From NCBI RefSeq assembly GCF_017591425.1, contig NW_024466307.1:3966001-4030000 (forward strand): 64,000 nt of DNA, in the 5' to 3' direction. A model generated the notes under the pieces. It was not told the DNA's origin. It did no database searches and saw nothing but the letters and a program-made list of their open reading frames with translations. Made by a program: the position numbers and the translations under genes. Shown piece after piece: positions 25,581-36,820 of the stretch (its first letter is position 1; each line of letters starts with the position of its first letter). The stretch comes from Ochotona curzoniae. Taxonomy: Eukaryota; Chordata; Mammalia; Lagomorpha; Ochotonidae.

Positions 25581-25815
25581 ATTCAGTTCAGCTTCCGAAA
25601 AATGCCATGCTTATGTTTCACTCCAGGTCTACACTCTGTTTCCCCACCTTCTTTCTCAGTGCTTCTGGCAGCACGACAGACTCCTGCTCAGCTGCGAGTT
25701 CTCCATCCAAATATCCTCTCTCAGTGTGTCCCCACAGATCTCTGGGCCAGAGTTCCGCTGTGTGCTCCAACTGACCATTCTGTTTTGCCAGGAAACGTGT
25801 CCCCCTCCGTCCCAC

Positions 25816-25839
25816 GTGTGTGTGTGTGTGTGTGTGTGT
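25816..25839. repeat. (GT)12 microsatellite
   Basis: It is a perfect 24-bp GT array. Confidence 0.96.
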
Positions 25840-26019
25840 ATTTATGGGCTATCTTTATGGGCTCTAAAACTTCAAAGGGAGGAATCCTGGTTTTCTTCTT
25901 CGCCTCTAGACCTCAGAATCTAGACCTAGGATTTGTTTATTTTAAAAGACTGCGTTGTTGGTCGCGGGACCCTTGTCTGGGCGGACGGACCCAGACATCC
26001 ACGCCTTGCCTGGTGCCTT

Positions 26020-26089
26020 AAATTTTAAAAAAAAAGACTCATTAATTTGAAAAGAAGCAAGACACAGAAGAAGAGAGACTCAGACTCAG

Positions 26090-26135
<46 letters not shown>

Positions 26136-26280
26136 CGAGCAAGCTGGCCAGGTCAAAGCCAGGGACTTCATTTGAGTCTCTTATCTATGGGCAAGGTCCC
26201 AAGCATGTGAGCCCTCTTCTGCTACTTTCTCAGGTACAGTAGAAGGGAGATCAGAGCATGAGTAACACACCACATGGAAA
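26020..26280 (-). mobile_element. Lagomorph SINE, reverse orientation, with expanded (GA) tract
   Basis: The plus strand reads as a complement: T/A-rich start, a purine run with a long (AG) array at about 26095-26130, 'ccaggtcaaagccagggact', 'tcttctgctactttctcagg'. The array corresponds to the CT-rich 3' part of the element, expanded into a microsatellite. Confidence 0.6.
26093..26136. repeat. (AG)n microsatellite inside a reverse SINE tail
   Basis: It is a nearly pure AG run. Its position matches the CT-rich 3' section of the SINE at 26020-26280. Confidence 0.93.
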
Positions 26281-26394
26281 TTGCTGATTTTACTCATCCT
26301 AAGCAGGTAAGGCTCTCAAGTTTGGCATGTGCTGTTTATACAGGGTTGTTCCAAAAAGCCACTAAGGGAATACACACTTGGCATGGCAAGAACT

Positions 26395-26690
26395 GATGTC
26401 ATTGGGGGGCCGTCACTGCCTTTTAGAGTTCCTGGTTTAAGACTCCACTTCCGATCCAGTTTCTTGGAAAGTGGTAGGTGACGGCTCAAGTACTTTGGCT
26501 CCTGCTACCTAAATGGGAGACTTGGATTGAGTTCTGGAGAGCTGGCTGCCTCCCTGCCCAGCCCTGGCTGCTGTGAGCATTAGGGAGAGTAAACCAGAAC
26601 ACGGAAGCTCTCTCTAGCTATTCTGCTTTCTCTCGCTCTTTCACTCTTGCTTCTTCTTTCTCTGTTAACTAAAATGCATTATTCTCAAGT
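26395..26690 (+). mobile_element. Diverged lagomorph SINE
   Basis: Body motifs remain in order: 'ccacttccgatccagtttct', 'cctaaatgggagacttggat', 'cccagccctggctgctgtga', then a CT-rich run to about 26665. It lies just downstream of a reverse-oriented copy, making an inverted pair. Confidence 0.6.
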
Positions 26691-28629
26691 CACTAAGGAC
26701 TTCAGGGACTCCAGCACGAAATAACTGCAAAGCTGTAAAACCTCCGCTCTCATCTAAATCCACTGAGCTCCAGCGGCCTCTCCACTCATTTTAAACTGCA
26801 TTGTCCCTTTCTGATGTTTAGGTTCCATGGGTCAAGAGAAGACCAATGTCTGATACAAAAGATAACATGCGTTTTCCAGCTCCAGTAGCTGAGCTGCAAC
26901 TAACCCATCCATTGCAGACCTGGGAAGTGGGAGGCATTTAGGATGCTTCTGATCTCATCTGTCCAGGCCTGTGATCAGGCACGACACCTCAGGGCTTTGG
27001 TCAACAGCTGTCTGGGTCCCAAGCTTGAGGGCTGGTTGGGGGGGGCAGGGCTTAAATGCACCATACCATCTCAAAGCCAGGAGAGAACACTGGAATGGAG
27101 ACACAGCCTACAGCAGGGCACCAACCTGTGTTCTGCCTGGGTCTGGGGCTGCCACCTGCCCTTTCTTCTGGCCACTGGGCAGACTGGGTGGAGTCATCTC
27201 CGCATTACCATTGACCGGCCATCTCTCCATTTTTTTTTCTGATTCTAAATTGATCCAGTTTACTGGCAGACATCTATTTGACTATGGCAAAGGAATGACT
27301 TATCCATTTTTTCTAGTGTATTTTGCAGTCATCCAAAAAAACCCTATTCAAATTATAAAGAAAATAATAAAAAATAAGAAAGATTTCCCCAATTTTATGT
27401 TGTGTTTATTTGATCCATTAAAAAGAGGTACTTTGGAAACGAATGTTTGTACTCCATATGCACAGATTTTAGTACATAAAAAAAGAAAGAATAAGACTTC
27501 CCATAGGGATTCTCTACTTTTTATATTTAAAACTTATTAGCATTTTAATTCATGATACTGTCCATAAATAAAAGTTGTTAAGTGCCGTATTTTTAGCCCC
27601 CCCCTTTTTTTTTCTCAAGAGCTTAGTAACAGGCAGAATACTGTGATTCTGTTTCTGTAGATTTCCACAGCCAAAGAAAGGCAACTCCCAAACAGCCAGT
27701 GGATGGATCTTTCTGAAACAGAGAATATGTCACTATGAATTTTTCCTACCTACTTGGCTTCTTCTATATCTTGTTGGTTGGTGTGGTCTGGCAGCAAGAA
27801 AAAAACGCTGTCCTACTATGTGAATAGGGAGCTCAGAGCCAGCTGCGGGAAAGGATGCGATGCTATACCTCTCGTGTCCTGAGGACCACCAGAGGCAGCG
27901 GCTCAGGGCATCTGTGCACACCCATCGGTGTTAGGTGTGGGCTCCAAGAGTAGCACTCGTTCAGTTTCCAGAAAAGCCTCGCTTTCAATGACCATCTTGT
28001 CATCAGTTTCCCTGCAGTTGCCACCACACAGATGCTGCTTCATGCAATGTCTCCTCCTCCTTCTGCCTTAACTGTCTCTGTGCCAAAGATGCCCTCTGCT
28101 TGGCACGGCTCTGGGCTCTCCCCCGCAGGCCTCAGCTGTGGCCAGGGATGGAGGATTGCACAGGCAGCTTTCACTGCAAGTCCAGTGGCAGACTGGGGTG
28201 GTTTGGGTGGGGAAGGGGGGTGTCCCTTAGGAAGTATCCTTTTGCAAAAAGCCTTGCTAGGTTTAAAAAGAGTGGGGGTCTCCTAGGGGTGGAGGGGAGG
28301 GAAGGTCCCAGTTTATTTTATGGATAGCTGCATGGATTAACTTGTAATAGATAAATCAAACAGTTTGGAATTCAGGACTTGGTGAGATTCAGAGCCAAGA
28401 ACACAGAAGGCCCTGTGTTTCTTTTCGTTTTTGCATTTATTTTCTTGGTCTCCTTTGATTGAATACAAAATAGCCTTAGGACTGGGGGGTCACAATTTGC
28501 TCCACATTGCTTATCTCCATAGTGTCCATGTATGCCCTGAAAAACATGGGGCCTGGAGTGCCCACTCTTCCAGGCATCACCCAGGGTGCCTGCCGCCTAT
28601 GACCTCATCCAGCCCTCTCCCAATCCCTA

Positions 28630-28765
28630 GGACAGGACATTTAAGAAACTGACACCTGGAGTAAAATACCATGCTCAATGTCATACAGATGGCAGGTGTG
28701 GGGAATCTCAAGATCGGAGCTCAAGGTCTAAAGATGGCCTGTCAGTGAAGCCCCTCAGCCACAAG
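28630..28765 (-). mobile_element. MIR-like SINE remnant
   Basis: The plus strand shows 'aagaaactgacacctggagt', 'tgctcaatgtcatacagatg' and 'gaatctcaagatcggagctc', the order expected from the complement of the MIR core (gaaactgag, aaggtcacacag, aacccag). Confidence 0.5.
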
Positions 28766-29474
28766 CTCAAATGCCATGTAGTGGTGATTTCTACACACTG
28801 TGGACACCAGACCCCAAGAGCCAGTTAGTTGCTCAGAGATAGATACTCATGTTCATTTCAACCCATTCTCTAAATGGAGAATACACAGAGTTCCTGTATA
28901 CTGAGTGAAACAGACTACCAACTTAGCACTTTGATTTATAAATGTACCTAAACGCTCCTGATTCCCAGCAATCTAATAAGCACAGAAGAGCTAGAATTAA
29001 AAAAAAAAAAAAGAGTTTCATCCCCTAATTCCTCCAGAACATGGCAGTTTAATGATTTGCCTGGAAGTCAATAGACTATTGGACTTTCCAACATTGACTC
29101 TTCTGGAATGGAAGCACAAGGGGAAACAGAAGCCATGCACAAAACCACTGCCCATTGGTCAGAATCCCCACTCTCTCCGTAGTATATGTATATTACTGAT
29201 ACGCCTTGCTTCTCATAAATCTAGGAGAAATGAAAGAACTGTAGTTGGATTCATGAATAAATGCCCGCTCTACCAAAGCCTGGGTTTGGAAGCTTGCACT
29301 GTGCTGCCATAACACTTCCTTAATTTGAAATATCTTGATACTCCACTCCTGAACTCACACTCAGTTAGACTCACACTCATGCAGCTTCCAATGCAACACT
29401 TTTAAGCAAACCTCATTAAAATGGTAGCCTGCAAACAGTCACCCTGTAGGATCCAACCAACCAATTCCTTTTGT

Positions 29475-29640
29475 CTTAAACTTCACCTCGCATGAGAACT
29501 TGTTTTTGTCCAAAAATTCCATGCCCAGCCAAGACGTAGCCAGCTCTGGAGATGGAATTCAGGAGTCTGCATTTTCAGCCAGCTCATGCCAGAGGATCCT
29601 GATGCAAGAGTTGAGAAAACAACTTTGACACTGACGTGCA
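29475..29640 (+). mobile_element. MER5A-like (hAT-Charlie) DNA transposon remnant
   Basis: Aligned by memory with MER5A: 'cttcacctcgcatgagaact' and 'tccaaaaattccatgcccag' near the start, then 'agccagctctggagatggaa', 'ggagtctgcattttcagcca' and 'ggatcctgatgcaagagttg'. Both halves of the element are visible. The terminal repeats are decayed. Confidence 0.6.
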
Positions 29641-29752
29641 GGAAGATAAAGCAGCTGGTGGTGTGTTTTCTCCCGTGGAGGGCTTTGAAGTAGCTGTATT
29701 TTTAGAATTTTCCCCCATTTCCCATTACAGAGCTGTGAGGCAGCTGTAGCAA

Positions 29753-29779
29753 ACACACACACACACACACATATATATT
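29753..29779. repeat. (AC)n(AT)n compound microsatellite
   Basis: An AC array of about 9-10 units runs straight into atatatat. Confidence 0.92.
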
Positions 29780-32218
29780 TAGTCCACAGCCTCAAGCACT
29801 CCTAGACCCATTATCCTGCAGCACAACTCCTCCCACATCATCAGGCATATGCCTCACACAACAGATGGGTCCTCTGATACTCATGAAAGGCCATCAAATC
29901 CTACAGCTTGAGGGATTAGAACTCCATGGTGCATCTCAGGAAGGAAACAAAGACTGAGTTTGTAATAGGTGGGAGGCCCCTGGCAGGGCAGGCAGAGGTG
30001 ATTCGGAGTTGAACGCAGGCCTAGTGGTTCTACTGCCTTCACTTTCATTCTGCTCATTTTCTTGAACTCCTCTTCGCCACCTTTGGCTTTGCCAATTATG
30101 CAGTACACACCATGGCCATATTAATCAGGCACAACTCCACAGTGATAATTAATATGACCTGAGCACAATCACCATAAAACTTCACTGTATGCTCCATGTT
30201 GTATTTTACAACTGTAGGGGAAAGATACCATCAAAGGAAAGCCAATACCTATAGGGAAAACATCTGCTTTTGTCTTTATCTTAGAATGAATAAACATATA
30301 GGAAAAGCTTTTTAAAAAAATCAGTTTCAGTAGCAAAGAGAAAATAGTGACAATGGGCACAGGAACTTACTGAACCAGTGGATGGGAGACCTTTCTGGTT
30401 GTCTTTCAGCAAATCTTACTTCAATTATAAAAGTAAAAACACTTAAAATGGTTTTCTTTTCCTAACTACATAGTACAGATTTCTTTTAGCATAATAAAGG
30501 TATAAGGATTTTAAAGATGGTTACAGTCACAGTGAGGAACGGGCATTCTTGGATTCATTTCTTTCTCTCTTTAACATGGCAGCGTTAGCAATGCAGGGGA
30601 GTTTCTTCACAAGAATTTGGTCAAGGAGTGGCATGACTATCTGATTGATCATTTTTTTTTTTTTTTGCAGGTGAGCTTATCATTCAGGCTTATCATCACC
30701 CACTCTTAGGAACTACTGCAGTGGGCCACTGGATGTCACAATATCATTTCATCATCACAGCCATTTTCATGGACCCATTGGTCACTCGAGCCCCGAAGTC
30801 ACTTCTTCAAGTTCTGGTATTAAATAAACTATTGAGAGGGTGAAGCTTGGAAAAGCTTAAAAGACATTTAAAATTTTATGGCAAGGATATTCACATATAA
30901 AAATCTGCAATGCACTACATTTAAAAGGGCTTATTTAATGCAAAAGCTTAACTTCAATTGCTTTTTTTAAAAAAAAAAACCCTAGTTCCATAATATTAGT
31001 ACTGAAATAAAGCTTTGTAGGGTTATATGCAATTATGACCAAAAGGTCAGCACCAAAATGTACAATCTAATAACCCTATTAATTCTATTCATTTAGTGGA
31101 AATACGAGGCAGACCGCCCTAAATTAGCAAATGACTCATTACATAGACTATAAGGTCATTTGTGAGTTGTCATTATGACATTTTGTTTCCTGCTGGTCAC
31201 TTTCATTATATTGCCCTTTATGAAATCTGAAAAAAATATATTTCTATGTGAGTTACTCACTTTCTAGAGTTATCACCAAAAAGGCAGTGAACACACATAC
31301 ATTTTCTCACTCTGCATTCCAAATAAACAGCTAAGTGAGATTTTAATTAAACGTCCCTTCAAATATACCACAAAGCATTGTAGGGAAAAGGACATCAAAC
31401 TGAAGCAAAACTCTGTATTCACGCATAGTTGGAATATGAAATAAATTCCTTTAAGAAAAACCCATTAGTCAGAGGTTTCTAATCAGAGAAAGGGATGAAA
31501 GTGATGCACATGGCTCCTTTGGAAACTGTCGCTCAGAACCGACAGGCTGCACTTACTGCGAGGACCACAGCAGCCAGGAGCAGCACCGCCCTGCAGGGAT
31601 CCCGAGGGACAGGCCCACTCCCCAGGGAAGCCGTGCTCTCCCAGCAGCTCACTGAGGCTCTGCTCACAGCAGCTGAGAGACCAGGCCATCAACCCGTCGG
31701 GCACTGAGAGAGGAAGGCAATCCGATCCACATCAACGAGGGCATGCCATCCAGCCACAACATCGATGCCATCTCTCTCCTTTGCTTTGGCTTCCATGGAA
31801 CTGGAGCCACTGTTTTCAATGAAACAAGCCAAACACAAGAAGACGAGGAATGGGCAAAGGCTGGTGACAGGGTTCTATGTGGAACACAACAGGCTCTGCT
31901 GTTGTTGCATAATAACAACATATTCTTAAAAAAAAAAAACTTGAAGACTTTGAATTTTTTTTTTACTGCAAAGACATGTTAATTATCTGAGCAGAAAGTT
32001 TGGTTTTGCTAATTTGAACACTGCATGTGTATATCAAAACACCAAACAGTAACCCATTATGTGAACAAGTTTTAGGCATCAGTAAAAAATAAAAACAAAA
32101 GTATAGCTAAATTTATACATAGTAACATTTTCAATTCAAAATTTAAAATGACTTCAATAGCAACGGTTCATGAACAACATAACTTTTTCTTACATTGCTC
32201 TCTATAAAAACATTCATG

Positions 32219-32512
32219 TTGGGGCTGGCATTGTGATAAACAGGGGTGTGGGGAGCCACAGCCTGGGATACGGACAACCCACAGGTCTGTTGGTTCCAGT
32301 TCCAGGAGATCCACTGACAATCCAGCTGCCTGCTAATGGCCTGGGAGCAGCAGCAGCAGATGGCCTAAGTGCTTAGGACCCTGGAAGCTCCTGGCTTTCA
32401 ACTGGCTCTGCCATGGCCTTTGTTGCCACTTGGGGAGTGAGCTACCAGGTGGAAGACAGCTCTCTTTGTAACTCTTTCTCTAGCTTTCAATAAATAAGTG
32501 AATCTTTCAATC
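32219..32512 (+). mobile_element. Lagomorph SINE, older subtype
   Basis: It starts 'ggggctggcattgtgataaa', with body 'cagctgcctgctaatggcct', 'gatggcctaagtgcttagga', 'gccacttggggagtgagcta' and tail 'ctttcaataaataagtgaat'. The order and length are right for a nearly full copy. Confidence 0.8.
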
Positions 32513-33384
32513 AAATGGTGATGTTGTTTTTAACAAAGACACTAGCAGCAGGAAGATTTATGCTCGAACAGATTATAAACTCTGGAGGAGAAAAAAACAC
32601 TAAAAATCATTACAGTTCTGGAGCTTTTCCTGACAACAAAGTTAGAAAAGAAAAGAAAAAAAAAAAGAGGTAAGATGTCAATTTTCTTTGCCTTGGAGAT
32701 TCTGTATGTGGTTTGACACAACAAAATTAAATGTATATTGCAGGGAACCGGTCCCTGAATTGACAGAAAAATCTGTCATCCACAAAGTAAATCAATCCCG
32801 GCACGCAGGTGACTTCAAGCAGACAGTTGAAAATCATCTCCAGCAGAGTGATGGATGGGGGATTGCAGTAGACTACCCTCTCAGATGTGTAAAAAATATT
32901 ACTTTTATTTTTATCTTTCTGAAAAATTGGCTACTGGATAGTTTTTTGTATGGTTATTTCTTGAGCCGATTGGTCTGAGTTAGTTCTACGGCGTAAACGC
33001 TTTGTCATCCACAAACGGCTAGGGATTCTGGCCTGTAAGTATTAGCCTCACTATTAAATCTAAGATACAATTTAAGTATTTATAATCTAATGGTATCATG
33101 CAGCATAAATATCATCATTCCTTGACGTGAGCACTTGAAAGCTTCATCAATTCAGCAAATAATCAAAATTTAGTTCCTGGATTTAAAATGGTCAGGTCTT
33201 TGAGTTCTTATAATTGTTACCTTAAATGGGGAGGATGGAAGGGAAAATCCCTGAACCTATGGAAGTATATCATCAGAAATAAAAATTTTTTAAAAAATAG
33301 GCACCGGTTTGAAGTATGACATCAAAGATTCAATTTCTATACTCTACACAGTCTGAACCATTACTCAAATTTGCTCTCTGAATG

Positions 33385-33540
33385 AATCGCCCATTCATTT
33401 ATCCAACAAAATTCAAGGAACTTGTTACTACCTGCCATGTGTCAGTTAAGGCGCTTGGCACATGGGCAGGCACTGAACAACAAGCTGAGATCACCAGTGG
33501 TGTGGCCCCAGCCCTGTGGGAGCAGACCGGCTAGCATGAG
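33385..33540 (+). mobile_element. L2-like LINE remnant
   Basis: It has 'cccattcatttatccaacaa', 'ctacctgccatgtgtcagtt', 'gcaggcactgaacaacaagc' and 'cagccctgtgggagcagacc'. This is the common L2 3' pattern of a 'last in range' motif, followed by 'accatgtgccaggcac'-type sequence. Confidence 0.55.
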
Positions 33541-34553
33541 AGCCTCATTTCCAACACGGAGTGGTGAGGCCATGGCGAATGACAGGCCTGCCTCCCTTTA
33601 TCTATGGCCTTGATTTCAAAAGCTTCAGTTTCCTTCAGTCCTGTTGGGCTTTCAGAAGTCACCAATTCACAGGTTTTCATTTACACGCCACCCTCAGCCA
33701 TGTGATGGAATCTCCTATGTACCACGCTGCCCCGTCCCGCCCAGGACACACATGGCCGATTTCTCCAGCATATCCATGCTATGTGTGCCACCTGCCCAGG
33801 AGGCCCTGAAGAAGCATCTCAGTGATCACACTGAACGTCACGGGATCCAAGTGATGGCGTGGGAGCAGCCCTTAGGACATCAACCCACAAAAGCAGCGGT
33901 GCTTCAAAGGAGATGCTCAGGCTAAAACACAAATCGACCACTTAACCCTGGTAGCATGTTGGAACGCGGAACATTCAGGAAACCGTGGCTTCCGCTAGGA
34001 CTCTTGAACATACTCTATTGCACAATACAGGAAAGAATGTAAATCTAATTAAAATCGCACACAGGAAAGCCTGGAACTGACTCGAAAACCTTCCAAAGAT
34101 TCACTGAAACTGTATTTTTCCTCTAGGCACAGCACAATCAAAAAGGAGCAGAGGGAGAGAGAGAAACTTGTTCGGGAAACTGAAGTGCACTTGGAAGAGT
34201 GTTAGTCAAATCATACAAAGACTTGATCAAGGAGGAAGCTGCATTCTATCCTGAGCCTCAAAAAGAACAAGGAATGACCTCGAGTGAGGAAGTGAGAGAT
34301 TCGTGCTTGCATTTTAGGGAAGGAACACACTCTGGACCTTTACAGCAGGAGCAGAATCGAGGAGGAGGGTTGCATGGCTTCTGCAGGGATGTGTACGCAG
34401 AAGATGAAAACCCGGACCATGGAAAGACATGGCAAAAAGTGAAATGACTTATAGGGTACTGGAATCTCTGTTTAAGGGGCTGAAATCAGCCTCTGCTAAA
34501 CCAGTTCATGTGAGGGTGTGCACTGGTGAAACAGCATCCAGCGGAATTTAACA

Positions 34554-34637
34554 GGCGGTGGAAGGACAGCCGGGAGGGGACACGGGGTCACGGCAGTGGA
34601 AGGACAGCCGGGAGGGGACACGGGGGTCACGGCAGTG
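34554..34637. repeat. GC-rich minisatellite, 38-39-bp unit, 2.2 copies
   Basis: The first unit is 34554-34591, the second 34592-34630 with one extra G, and a third unit begins at 34631 (ggcagtg). The core is ggaaggacagccgggagggg, then acacggggtcac. Confidence 0.95.
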
Positions 34638-36011
34638 AGACAGTGTGGAAGAAAACTGCAGAGGGTCACATAAGTCAAGCTGAAGGAAGAGATGCTACCG
34701 GCAGAGCAGGAATGCTGTGCTGCTCACCCGAGTGTCATCACTGTTGACCAGATTGCATGACATTTCACAGGTGCACTGCGAACATTCCAGAAACCAATGT
34801 CTTAATTGTGCAAGCACTACTGCATAGAAGGCAAATACACCAGGTTGGATACTGGAGTGATTTTTAAAAAGGGGAAATTCAAAAAAACTTAACAGAAAAT
34901 GGAATTACAGCTTTATTTTGGAGCACATTGTTTTTGAAAATTCTACACCATTTTCCCCTACAGTATAATTTCTACAAGAACTCTTTGAAGACAGCTTATA
35001 TGAAAAAAGAAAACCTCTCTTCAGAAAGTTCATACAACTGCGACAAGAGCGAAATATTCACCATTATCCTTAATGTGTGACAGCTACTGAAATTGCTCAA
35101 GGTATCTCTAGACCAATGGAGACCTCCATGGCCTGTGAAGAAAGAGAGGGAGAAAAAAAAAGTCGTTTGCTGACCATAAGAACAAGATCAAGGCCAGCGG
35201 AGGAAGCACCAAGTCCACAGGGACTCTCGCCTGTGGCAGGTGATCTGGTAAGATGACAAGTGTAGTTTAGGGGATTGGTTACATTTGTGATTTTAAACTG
35301 TTGACAAGAGTCCCGGGAACGCAATGAGTTGCCACCATTATGAAACTGAGGGCTATGACATCAAAGTCCATGAGCGCAAAAAACTCTTTATCCTTCAAGT
35401 CAAGTGACCTCTTGGCCACAAAAGACATCCCCAGCCCAAGCCCTCCTACCCGTCTTCCACAGCTAAGCCCCCTTCGAGAAGGCTGTTTCCGCAAGCACTG
35501 GACCACAGCCAGCCTTCATCTGCAGATGGCAAACTGAGTGTGTAGCAACCCTTGCGTTCCTTCCACATGAGCTGTGTTAGGACGCAGCCCAAACACTGCA
35601 TTGCTCAGCAACCTCCGGTAAAGAGCTAGTAAGTCACGAGTCACCCATGCCAGAACTACCTGCAAGTGCGTGGCAGGATCTCAATGGCCTTCCAGGGCCT
35701 GTTTTGACACTTTTAAAACCAATATGAACACAGAGCCTAAGAACGGGGGAGGTTTCCGATGCAAACCATCTCCTAATCGATCAGATCGACCTGTGCACCA
35801 TGTGATCTGGGGTGACACGCTGCACCGGCCCCCGAGTGGCTTCTGCAAACCCACAGCACAGCACAACTCACCTTGAGGGTCCCGGCTTTATACAGGACAT
35901 CTGCTCTCCCTCGAGGTGGTGAGGCTGAGGCTAGGCTGCACTGGAATCGCCCTAACCCCGCAGAGTTCATCTGCTTCTCTGTGGGTGGTGAAAGGTGTCA
36001 GAGAACGTTAC

Positions 36012-36196
36012 CTGCAACCACTGCGACTGGTCGTTGTGGCCGGAGGTCCAGGCGTTCACTTTGCCCTGCTTGTCCAGCCGCGCTTTCCGCGGCTCCCAGC
36101 TGAACATGTCCATGTTGAGGGTTTTGAAGATGCTGGAGGCAGTGATCTGATAGTCTTGTATGTGTCCCGACTTCATCCCCAGGGGCTCAGAGCAGC
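36012..36196 (-). CDS. EDIL3: EDIL3 coding exon (inferred exon 9): first part of discoidin domain 2
   Basis: This 185-bp exon has two bases completing Gly followed by 61 codons, phase 1 in and phase 0 out. It starts [20 protein letters not shown] and ends HNDQSQWLQ. It is the paralogue of the exon at 59464: same domain position, same phases, and nearly the same length. It carries the first Cys of domain 2, the spike region [14 protein letters not shown], and the conserved GKVNAWTSG. The acceptor has a strong pyrimidine tract (cttctcctcctctctcag) and the donor is CAG/gtaacg. Against human EDIL3 as remembered, there is Lys for Arg in IFKTL and Ser for Thr in MFSW. The protein is incomplete here: two more exons are needed to finish domain 2 and the C-terminus, and I did not find them in the remaining 36 kb. 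Confidence 0.96.
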
Positions 36197-36732
36197 CTGA
36201 GAGAGGAGGAGAAGGGCTCCATGAGAAAAAACAGCCCATCACCCTGGAACTCGATTCATTTCAGACAGGCCAGCGAAGATTAAACGGAAAGCTCTTCATT
36301 CCCCTGAAAAGAGCACATCTTAAAACAAAACCAAAACCCAACTGCGAGCTATAATCAGAAATAAACCTAGAATCCAACTGAAAAACACGACAGTCAATCC
36401 AGGCTATTTTATCTGAATATATTTTGGGGAAAAAAATGAAAACAAGACGGACAGTTTAAACTACATTTCTGTGATAGATGACTTTGCTCCGGGAGAAGCA
36501 CGCTGAAACGTGTCCCCGTCTCATTACAGACACAACAGCCCCCTGCTTTCCAGCACTCCTTTTTTTTTCCTTCAAAATGGGGCATTTTCTCACAAAGTAG
36601 AATTGGTTTGCTTTTATTTGTTTTCACAATAGTGCAGATGGAAATTCTCTCAATACAGTATCATTTTCACAAGCTGATAGACTGCGATGTGCTAAACTGG
36701 ACAGCATCTTTCTCCTAAGAAGTATCTGGCAG

Positions 36733-36820
36733 GTCTACGGCTACACCACCCTGGACGTGCCCTGACCCGGAAGCTAAGCAGGGTCTGGCCTGCTAAGTGC
36801 TTGGCTAGGAGAAACACCCG
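36733..36820 (+). pseudogene. 5S rRNA-derived pseudogene fragment
   Basis: The sequence starts gtctacggctacaccaccct and continues with ggaagctaagcagggtctgg, then tgctaagtgcttgg. These match the start, the internal control region and the following arm of vertebrate 5S rRNA in the right order and spacing, except for a deletion of roughly ten bases where 'gatctcgtc' is expected. The 3' third of the gene (the loop and tail ending in gctttt) is lost or unrecognisable. The copy is on the strand opposite EDIL3, inside its intron. It is almost certainly a dead retrotransposed or dispersed copy and not a functional rRNA gene. Confidence 0.82.

Larger units (their letters stand above)
1..36011 (-). other. 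EDIL3: EDIL3 intron, partial (at least 36 kb), downstream of the last exon seen
   Basis: This intron begins GTAACG at 36011, and its 3' end is outside the window. I looked for the two remaining EDIL3 exons (encoding the VTGIITQGAK-type strands and the C-terminal LLGC segment) and did not find them by eye. Stretches with no recognisable gene or named repeat are 1-1340, 2945-5360, 5490-9960, 10420-11760, 11910-14800, 14850-16170, 16310-19020, 21090-24140, 26690-28630, 28770-29470, 29650-32215, 32515-33380, 33545-34550 and 34640-36011. Within these, 8220-8275 is CT-rich low-complexity sequence, and 9970-10140 resembles a decayed L2. Several AT-rich stretches could be conserved non-coding sequence (see findings). 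Confidence 0.85.

Noticed and set aside
25431..26021. 196-codon open frame on the plus strand
   Set aside because: It passes through a reverse SINE and a GT array (CVCVCVCVY). This is repeat-derived.
26971..27540. 189-codon open frame on the plus strand
   Set aside because: The C-terminal half is Lys/Ile-rich translation of AT-rich DNA. No domain and no splice signals.
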